A stretch of 64,000 nt of DNA, from positions 3,105,001 through 3,169,000 of the forward strand of contig NW_027464589.1 of assembly GCF_043290135.1 (NCBI RefSeq). Direction: 5' to 3'. Position numbers and translations under genes: made by a program. The stretch comes from Rhipicephalus microplus. Taxonomy: Eukaryota; Arthropoda; Arachnida; Ixodida; Ixodidae. Of this stretch, positions 57,121-64,000 are shown in pieces; within the stretch, counting starts at the first letter, position 1; each line of letters begins with the position of its first letter. The notes below the pieces were generated by a model. It was not told where the DNA came from. It was given only the letters and a program-made list of their open reading frames with translations, and ran no database searches.

Positions 57121-58338
57121 TGCCTAGACTGCAGCGCCTTCTCTCGGTTCTTCACTTCGATCATAGAAAAAGCTCGTAAACTCTAGATGCCGATGCCATC
57201 TTCCTTGCTGCCAGCGGAGAGTCTGTTGTAGTAGTTGACTACTAGCTCCAATGGCAGCATTCGCAAATATGCGGAGCAGAGAATGTCTTCGTATCCATTT
57301 GTGTTCACTACAAGTGCTGCGAGACCGCCTTTGTTGCACTGCAGATGGTCCTATAGGTGACGTTGGCCGATGGCCTCATTCTCGTTTCGTGATGGTGGCA
57401 ACTCGAAAAACTGAGACAGATGTTGTTGTATCAGAATGTTTCATCAACCAAACCGCTTTTCATGGAGCTCAATGGCTGTGGTGTAATTAGCTCATGTCCC
57501 CCCAGCCTATGAATGCCAATAATGGCTGAAGGAACCTTTCCAGACAGTGACGAGTGGAAGCAGAGAAACTCCTCACAGTAAGAGAGGGGGTCGTTTTCGG
57601 GCCCTCCTCTTTCAAACTTCCCCCAGAAGTATCAACACTACACGAAGCACGGCTACATTGCTGTAACTCGAGCTCCGTTAGTTCAACATGGATCTGCGCA
57701 GCCTTCACAGGGCAGTTGGTCGGGGCCCGCATCACGTTCATTTCTGCTTATATGGTTGATCTTTGCTCTTCGCTTCTTGGCTGATATTTGTGGTGCATGC
57801 AACGGTCCGGTCGTTTTACTCAATTGTCAATGTCATTTTTCTCGGCGCATCCGTCAACAACTTGTGGCTCAGTGGCTGTCACAGATATCTCGCATCTCGT
57901 TACATTTCGGTAAGGTACAACGACGCCAAGTCAGTGTTTTGCTATTACACGAGTGAATGACAATATTGAATGCGTAGGGAGTTTCCTGAAGCATACAGTG
58001 CAGTTGCAAGCTCCCTATGTCTCCGCATAAATGTGGGTAAATGTGGGCCTGGGCCACTGTCTTAAAGATGAAATATTTGTAGTTATTAGCAGCATAATGG
58101 TACAGCTCATCCTCTTCTATGTCAGTGTTACAGCTACTGAGGAGAACCGACAATGGCATGGTTTTTGTTTGTTTTCAGTGGGTGGTCATCAGCTGACAGA
58201 ACATATATACTAGTTTGTTGTGATTCGGCCACGTAACAAACATGCTTTTGTGTTTTGTCTTTTCCTTACTCGAAAACAGATTGTTTTCAGTATCAAAGCA
58301 GAAACTACACTCCCCACGTTTTTTTCTTTGTATATATT
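57121..58338. other. Unassigned DNA between Gypsy 3 and a small ORF
   Basis: Short overlapping ORFs occur on both strands (minus 57487-57741 and 57869-58159; plus 57763-57960), none with a recognisable domain. On the minus strand near 57500-57600 a frame reads FLCFHSSLSGKVPSAIIGI, which looks weakly protein-like. It could be a decayed transposon. I cannot assign it. Confidence 0.5.
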
Positions 58339-58695
58339 TTATTGTTGCCACAGAGCACCATTCATACCGTCGTCATTCCCCTTCTCCTCCTGAGTGTCCA
58401 TGTTAGGGTCAGAAGCAGCAAGCAAAACCTTCATTGGCTCTCGCATATTTACAGCAGTATCTGCCCCAGCCTCGTGGGTCTCAGGTAACAGAAGAACACC
58501 AAACTCTTTAAAAATTGTAGGTTTATTATCTGAGGCACTAACAAAATTAGGTACGTGTGTGATCTCATGTAGGCAAAATTTATTACAAAAAGTACCCCCA
58601 CATTTGATTTCACCTCCGAGTAGAACTATGCGTTCCATGTGCTTCCAGCACTGTGTAGAGAATATTTTGTCATTGCTAAAGTACTTGGAAACCAT
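58339..58695 (-). CDS. Hypothetical 118-residue protein
   Basis: The ATG at 58695 has a good context (AAA before, G after) with an in-frame TGA three codons upstream, so this start is forced. The protein has cysteine-rich KCGGTFCNKFC in the middle and an acidic C-terminal half (DPNMDTQEEKGNDDG), ending WQQ. The stop TAA is itself part of AATAAA, a poly(A) signal. No signal peptide, membrane segment or known family is seen. It may be a small gene, a last exon or a chance ORF. Confidence 0.3.
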   Translation of the reverse strand: MVSKYFSNDKIFSTQCWKHMERIVLLGGEIKCGGTFCNKFCLHEITHVPNFVSASDNKPTIFKEFGVLLLPETHEAGADTAVNMREPMKVLLAASDPNMDTQEEKGNDDGMNGALWQQ

Positions 58696-58905
58696 TTTGT
58701 TTCATCGTATAAGCTATAAACACGAAACAAATATAGAAAAAAGAACGCTGAGGACGTGGGTTTGATGGGCTTTCGTGTTTCTATAGCCTAAAGGGGATAA
58801 GCCGCGAATTTTGTGACTTTCATGACCTTTGCTGCCAGTATTTCTTATAGCTCGAGACAGCATGATACGCGCACGACGATTCATGTATTCTCGCAAAATA
58901 ATTTA

Positions 58906-59100
58906 CTATCCCTTATTTGAGTAAACAACTTTTGATTTTGGTTTCACGCGCCAAGTTGGGTGGCGACGTAGTAGTGTGGGTAGCTTTGGCCTCACAAGGC
59001 TGATACGCATGTGCTGAGTAGCGTATTCTCTCGCACACACGTGCCCCACAAGCACCAGCAAAACAAACGCACCGATAATTGCCATGGCTTGCTGCGTCAT
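58906..59100 (-). CDS. Putative secreted basic peptide precursor (64 residues)
   Basis: From the ATG at 59100: MTQQAMA, a hydrophobic core IIGAFVLLVLVG and HVCA before R24 form a textbook signal peptide with cleavage after A23. The predicted mature part is 41 residues, with about eleven Lys/Arg and one Glu, containing RISLVRPKLPTLLRRHPTW and RVKPKSK. It has no cysteines and no Gly-Lys-Arg amidation site. The frame is open 21 codons upstream to another ATG (59163), but the internal start gives the signal peptide its proper position. It could be a secreted cationic or signalling peptide, or exon 1 of a longer gene. No family recognised. Confidence 0.4.
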   Translation of the reverse strand: MTQQAMAIIGAFVLLVLVGHVCAREYATQHMRISLVRPKLPTLLRRHPTWRVKPKSKVVYSNKG

Positions 59101-59163
59101 CCGCGAGCGATGTTGCTCCCCATGCTGTGCATGTTGCTGTGAATGCGTGATGTTGCACCCCAT

Positions 59164-59720
59164 TCTGGGGTCCGGGACTACCTCACGTCACTACAGATCT
59201 TGTGTGACCTTACTACAACTTTTGTTGCCCTTTCTGTAGAGCTATGTCAATGTTGGCGTGCTATGGGACTCAATTGGGACAATGAGCATTTAGATACACT
59301 TTAAATATGAACTAAACTATAAGAGAAATGTTTGCTGTGTCCGACTATGATGTAGATTGTCTTTGTATGTAGAGAAAACCCACAACAGTATTGATAGAGC
59401 CTCGGAAACACTACCTTTGATAGACTAACAGAAGAGAAAATTGTTCAGAGTCAATATGCCAAGTCAGCACTATCTTGCTGACCGGTGGCTTCCAAAATTC
59501 CAATCTACAAAATATACAATTGTGTTACGAATTTTTATTGCCCAATAAGGAATTGTAGTTTTTGATATGCACTGCTACCTAACGGGGGAAGTTTGTCTAC
59601 AGGTACGTTGCATAATACCAAAATGATTGTATATGACGCCAGTGAAGTGGTCGCAAGGCACCATGACTGTGGTATGCTAGTCATGCTGACATGACGTTTC
59701 ATAATTTTTATAGAACCACC
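59164..59720. other. Unassigned DNA
   Basis: AT-rich and without a supportable ORF on either strand. It separates the small peptide ORF from the Gypsy 4 remnant. No repeats noticed. Confidence 0.5.
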
Positions 59721-59944
59721 TGTCATTTATGTCTGCCATACAGTCCCTTCACGCAATACCAAATTAAGTGCAGTTTGCAACCCACACGTAGTGGGTCGAC
59801 TACAAGAGCAGCTCTCAATCTGGAGGAAAAAAGAAGATCACATGCTTCTTCTCAACCCGAGATCCAGCCACGACTGACGCATCGTCCTAGAGCTAGCTAC
59901 TCGGTGGTTTAATAAACCCCCAGTACTTGTGATTCATCGTGACA
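59721..59944 (+). repeat. Probable Gypsy 4 5' LTR
   Basis: The right end is CATCGTGACA at 59944, with AATAAACC 30 bp earlier as poly(A) signal. The left end TGTCATTTATG (59721) is a guess, as no partner LTR is present. Confidence 0.5.
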
Positions 59945-60115
59945 AACTGGTGGAAGTTGTTAGGTAGTCTCACGGATGCTGCAGACCCCCCCCCCCCCTC
60001 AGGAAGCCGTAATACGAGTCCAGTGCCAGTCAATACTCCCGTGCATCGGACCAGCCACCGAATCAGGAGATTGCCGCCGGAAGTCAACGATACTGCTCCC
60101 ACTTAGTCAACAAAC

Positions 60116-61528
60116 ATGACCAGCGCTTCGGTTCAAACATCACCAACCAGCACAGAAAGCACGACGTCGAACCACTATACGTTGTAAAGCCTACAGGCAC
60201 CGGCGACGTTCCATGGTACGGGGCGCGATGACGTTGAGAACTGGTTGGCGGACTTCGAGCGCGTAGTCACCTTGAATCAGTGGGAAGACACGGCGAAACT
60301 GGGTCGTGTGAATTTCTATCTCAGAGACGGGGCTCGCACGTGGTATCAAAATTAGGAGGAGCAGCTGACGACGTGGCCCGAATTGTCTTGTAGACTTCTG
60401 CAGAGCTACGCCTGCGCTGATCGCCAAAAAAAGCTGAACGAGCTATTCTGGCCCACGTACAGTCGCCAAACGAAACTGTGACCACGTACGTCGAAGACAT
60501 GACGCGCCTCTTCCGAAGGAACGATTCAAAAATGACGGAGAACAAGAAGTTGCGTCCCTTGATGCGTGGTATCAAGGACCACCTTTTTGCCGGTCTCGTG
60601 TAAAGCCCTCCGAAGACGGTCGCGGAGTTATTGTCCGAAGCCGTGACAATGGAAAAAATGCTGCAGCAGCGATCCAACCAATACAACAGGCAAGTTAGGG
60701 GCATGTCCACAGCTGACATTTTCACCACCGCTGGGACCAGCAGGACTCTCTACGTGAACTCATCCGTAATATCGTACGTGAAGAGTTGCAAAAGGCTGGT
60801 GTAACACCTCTTCGTACGGTTAGCTCTATTGCAACTGTGATCAAAGATGAACTGCACCTGGCCCTCCGGGACACCTTGCCTCCTGATACAGCTGCGCCAG
60901 CTCCTGCTGCATACGGCCATGAGACAACCTACGCGGAAGCCTTGAAATGCCCTGCTGCATCGCCGCCATTGTTCGTTCATCCTGTCCCCGCTGTATCACT
61001 CGAGTCAGCGCAGCACATACCATACTACGAAGGCACGTACACGCCACCGCTCTTTGTCCGTGGCGCTTCTGTCGCCCATCGTTCGGTACAACCTGTCCAA
61101 GACATCGACGATCAGCACACGTCTCCTCGGAAGTCTGATGTTTGGCGCACACCCGATCAACGGCCTCTATGCTTTCACTGCGGAGAAGCTGATCACTTGT
61201 ACCGCTAGTGCCCATATCACCGTCTTTGGTTTCGCGGTTTCTCTGCGTACTCGCCGCCACCTCGTTACAGCCAGAGACCACGTGACATCGAAAAGTACCT
61301 CTCCCAGCAGCATGCACCAACATCATCCGGGCTGTTCGAGCAGCGCTGTACCGTGTCCTTCTATCGCTCCTGTCCGGGTGTTTCGCGCTGTTAACCACGA
61401 TGAATGCTCACCAACTAGCCCAGTTTTCCATCTTGATCATCCGGGCGCCAGTCGCGCTCGCCATCACCGAGGCGATTTTCATCAAAGCCCCAGTGGTATT
61501 CAACCGCACGATCTCCCAGCCCCCCGCC
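60116..61528 (+). pseudogene. Gypsy 4 gag, multiply disrupted, related to Gypsy 1 gag
   Basis: The ATG at 60116 starts MTSASVQTSPTSTES. After a stop and a shift, DVENWLADFERVVTLNQW and RDGARTWYQN match Gypsy 1's VEEWLDPYERVANTNQW and DSARTWYENR; a TAG follows ARTWYQN. Frameshifts continue through ~60750. LIRNIVREELQKAG and a Pro/Ala-rich part then lead to a zinc knuckle, [12 protein letters not shown], with a TAG (61207-61209) before the last cysteine. At least six lesions. The last codons run into the (GGAT)n tail of LINE H. Confidence 0.82.
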
Positions 61529-61616
61529 GGATGGATGGATGGATGGATGGATGGATGGATGGATGGATGGATGGATGGATGGATGGATGGATGGATGGAT
61601 GGATGGATGGATGGAT
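61529..61616 (+). repeat. (GGAT)22 microsatellite, LINE H 3' tail
   Basis: 88 bp of perfect GGAT units with no interruption, immediately at the LINE H 3' end. The Met-Asp-Gly-Trp repeats that can be translated from it are an artefact. Confidence 0.95.
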
Positions 61617-61699
61617 ATGGCTGTACCCTTTAGATCGAGCGGTGGCTAGCGCCACCAAGCCGTAATTCTTAATGAACCAAAAACTAGATTTATTTTTCT

Positions 61700-64000
61700 C
61701 TTAAACCGTGAGAAAGGGGATTTGTACTTTGCAGTGAAAGGTTTATTTTCACTCGTGCCTTGACTTTAGCCACCAATCAGATAACCTCCTTCTAGTTAAT
61801 TCTACCAGCTTAAAGTCTATTTTGCCCTCACTGTTTCTAAACCCCAGTGCTTTGAAAAACTCTGCGCCATCATCCTGAACTATAAGGTGAAGCCCTTTAG
61901 AGAACATTATCAAGCGTTCGGCAGTTTCTTCTTCCTCTCCACACGCACTACATACCGTGTCTACACCTTAGTATTTCGCCCGATATGTCTTGGTTCGCAA
62001 TACTCCCGTCGTGGCCTCAAACAGCAGAGAAATACCCCGAATACTATCATAGATCCTTTCCTTGGCAACTTCCTCCTAAAAAGTTCGATAGACCTCTAGC
62101 GCGGACTTCTTAATTATTCCGATTCTCCACATATCGGTCTCAGCTTCCTTCTTCTTAACTGATAATTATTTTTGGTTTGGCCCCCTGCTGTTTTCCAAGT
62201 ATTTACCAGTCAATTTTCTGGTTCACTTCCGCCATTTTTATCGACATTCTTCATGTACAAGTAGCTGAATACCTTCCTAGCCCAACGCTCCTCCCCCATT
62301 TCTCTCACTCGCCTCTCAAATTTTATTTTGCTGCTAGCTTCTCTGCCCTCAAATGATGTCCATCCCATATCACCTTGTGCTCCCTGATTTGGTGCATTCC
62401 CGTGAGTTCCTAAGGCGAGCCAACCTATTCTACATTGCTTAATTTCTTATCTTGCTTGAACTTCTGATCTCACGCCCAAGACCGCATTGCCGAACGTCAG
62501 ACCAGGAACCATGACCCCTTTCCATATTCCTCTGACAACATCATACCTTTTGTAATTCCACAGTGCCCTGTTTTTCAATTCCACTGCATTTATGTTACCT
62601 TTAGTCGACACGGCTATTTCGTATTCCCTTAGGTACTCGGCCCCATGGCTTATCCATATGCCCAGATATTTGTATTTATCTGTTATCTCTAGCCAGAACT
62701 CTTGTATTCTAAGCTCACTAACTTTATTGTCATTAAAAATTATGACTGCTGATTTTTCCTTACTGAATATGAAATCTAACCTATCTGCCTTATTACCGCA
62801 GATGTCCACCAATCTCTGCAAATCTTCCATGTTGTCGGCCATTAGCACTATATCATCTGCGTACATCAATGCTGGTAACGCCTGTTCAATGAGTTTTCCT
62901 TGTTTGACGAGAGAGGTGGAAGTCCAGTCCACCTCCCTTTAATTTGGCCTCTAATCATTGTAGATACATCATGAATAATAAGGGTGACAGGTGACACCCC
63001 TGCCTGAGCCCCTGTTTTACCTCTGCAGGCTTGGATACCTGCGTTTTCTACTTTATAATTACCTTTTTACCTTTATAGATATTCTTCAAAAGATTAGTGA
63101 CTACATCTCCTACGCCTAGTATGTCCAGTATTCCCCACAATTCCTCTACAACCACGCTATCGTACGCTCCCTTGATATCCGAAAATGCTAGCTACAGGGG
63201 CCTGTGTTCCTGTTCTATTTTGATACACTGCGTCAGTGATAACAGATTGTCTTCCAACCTTCTGTGTTTCCGAAACCCATTCTGCAGTTCCCCCAGCACC
63301 CCCTCATCATCTATCCATGCCTGCAGTCTTTCCTTTATGATCTGCATCACCAGCCTGTAGACCACTGATGTCACTGTTATATAACGGTAGTTACTGTTGT
63401 CAGCTTTGTCCCCCTTTGCTTTATGGATCATGCTCATCCTGCTAAGTTTCCATCGATCGGGAACTTCTCCATCGATTATTATTTTGCTCACTGCCTCTCT
63501 CTCAAAGCCAGCTTACACTTCGGACCTAATGTCTTTATCAGCATAATTGGAATGCCATCTGGGCCTGTTGATGTACTACTAGGAACCCTTTTCTCAGCCC
63601 TTTCCCACTCTTGTTGTGAAAATGGAGCCATTGCGCCACTTGATTCATCCTTGTTTATGTGGTGCATAAAACACTTCTTTGTTGAAATTTTTCTGTCGCC
63701 CTTGTTCTTATATACTCAATAGCTTCGTCCCCTTCTAGCCTAGCACCTTGAGCTGTAGTTATAAACCTCTGCTCTAGGCTCGTCTCATTTCATAGGGAGT
63801 TTAGATGGTTCCGAAATTTCGCAGCTGCCTTTCTATCTTTTTTATGTACTTCTGCCAGCCACTGGGCTCCCTTTCTTCTAACCTTTTCATTGATCAGAAG
63901 AGATGCATGCCTTCTACAGCTTAGAAAGATTTCCCATTTTCTTTCTACATCCTCTGTCGGTTCACCCCGCTGCTTAGCATGTCTGTGTGCCCTAGAGGCT
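61700..64000 (-). pseudogene. LINE H reverse transcriptase, broken frames
   Basis: Right to left: WLAEVHKKDRKAAAKF near 63840, SGVPDRWKLSRM-type fingers (EVPDRWKLSRMSMIHKAKGDK near 63430), NYRYITVTSVVYRLVMQIIKERL, LGELQNGFRKHRRLEDN near 63270, a GLRQGCHL-type block near 62990, and the YADDIVLMAD active site near 62850. KYKYLGIWI and RALWNYKRYDVVRGIWKGVM follow near 62560-62690, then FEGREASSKIKFE near 62330 and a C-terminal CSACGEEEE zinc motif near 61950. Stops and shifts break it into at least six frames. Confidence 0.8.

Larger units (their letters stand above)
59721..61528 (+). mobile_element. Gypsy 4 fragment: 5' LTR and decayed gag
   Basis: A plus-strand Gypsy remnant: probable LTR, primer-binding region and a gag, cut by LINE H at 61529. 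The primer-binding sequence after the LTR, CTGGTGGAAGTTG, parallels Gypsy 1's CTGGTGGAGGTGC, and the gag is related to Gypsy 1's. No pol remains in the window. Confidence 0.75.
61529..64000 (-). mobile_element. LINE H, non-LTR element running off the window
   Basis: A minus-strand LINE inserted in Gypsy 4. Its 3' tail is 22 copies of GGAT on the + strand (ATCC on the minus), preceded by GGTACAGCCAT. RT and a C-terminal zinc region are readable but broken. The 5' part lies beyond 64000, so its endonuclease type and clade cannot be given. It resembles a family abundant in tick genomes. Confidence 0.8.

Noticed and set aside
59986..59998. 13-C homopolymer as a functional element
   Set aside because: A simple homopolymer in a decayed Gypsy leader, prone to length error in sequencing.
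61054..61665. ORFs with Met-Asp-Gly-Trp repeats
   Set aside because: Translation of the (GGAT)n microsatellite joined to gag in the wrong frame.

Overview
The window looks like repeat-dense genomic DNA from a hard tick or close chelicerate relative. Three things suggest this: a tRNA-derived SINE with the A-box/B-box head and conserved body I associate with ixodid tick SINEs, a satellite with embedded arthropod-type telomere motifs (TTAGG), and a set of LINE and Gypsy families like those common in tick genomes. I see no ordinary conserved host gene. Almost every supportable coding region is a retrotransposon ORF, most of them broken by stops and frameshifts.

Backbone: the left 55 kb is one satellite array with a ~455-bp unit made of five diverged ~81-106 bp subunits, one of which carries a short GGTTA (TTAGG) run. 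It occupies 1-2509, 6826-10146, a ~25-bp remnant at 29947, 35405-38156, 38825-43601, 49081-50040 and 54400-54782. Insertions are, left to right: LINE A (2510-6825, +, nearly intact); LINE B (10147-29946, -), itself split by a Gypsy element (Gypsy 1, 11540-17057, -) and by an I-like LINE (17309-27455, +) that holds a second Gypsy element (Gypsy 2, 22903-27224, +); a 5.4-kb unique island with a SINE (about 29970-35404); a candidate solo LTR (38157-38824); LINE E (43602-49080, +); and LINE F (50041-54399, -). Target duplications found by eye support most of these: ACTAG, CTATG, a 17-bp imperfect pair, TCCAC, GTTAT, GCATGAA and ATGAA.

Right 9 kb: a truncated Gypsy with a SCAN-like gag (54783-~57120, -), about 2.6 kb of unassigned DNA with two small possible genes (a 118-codon ORF and a 64-codon secreted basic peptide), a decayed Gypsy gag related to Gypsy 1 (59721-61528, +), and a LINE with an 88-bp (GGAT)n tail running off the window (61529-64000, -).

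How parts work together: LINEs A, B and F each have an RNA-binding-type ORF1, an apurinic-like endonuclease plus reverse transcriptase ORF2, a 3'-terminal hairpin and a short A-rich or simple 3' end. LINEs A and B carry a 2A-like motif at the start of ORF1 and a complementary 9-mer pair between the RNA 5' end and the ORF1 start. In LINE A, ORF2 lies in the -1 frame behind an in-frame A AAA AAC heptamer. LINEs A, B and F all have a duplicated 5' leader ending at CAG, followed by GT in the inner copy. I found no CRISPR array, no phage and no non-transposon multi-gene system; the most novel material is in LINE expression signals, satellite structure and insertion-site choice.
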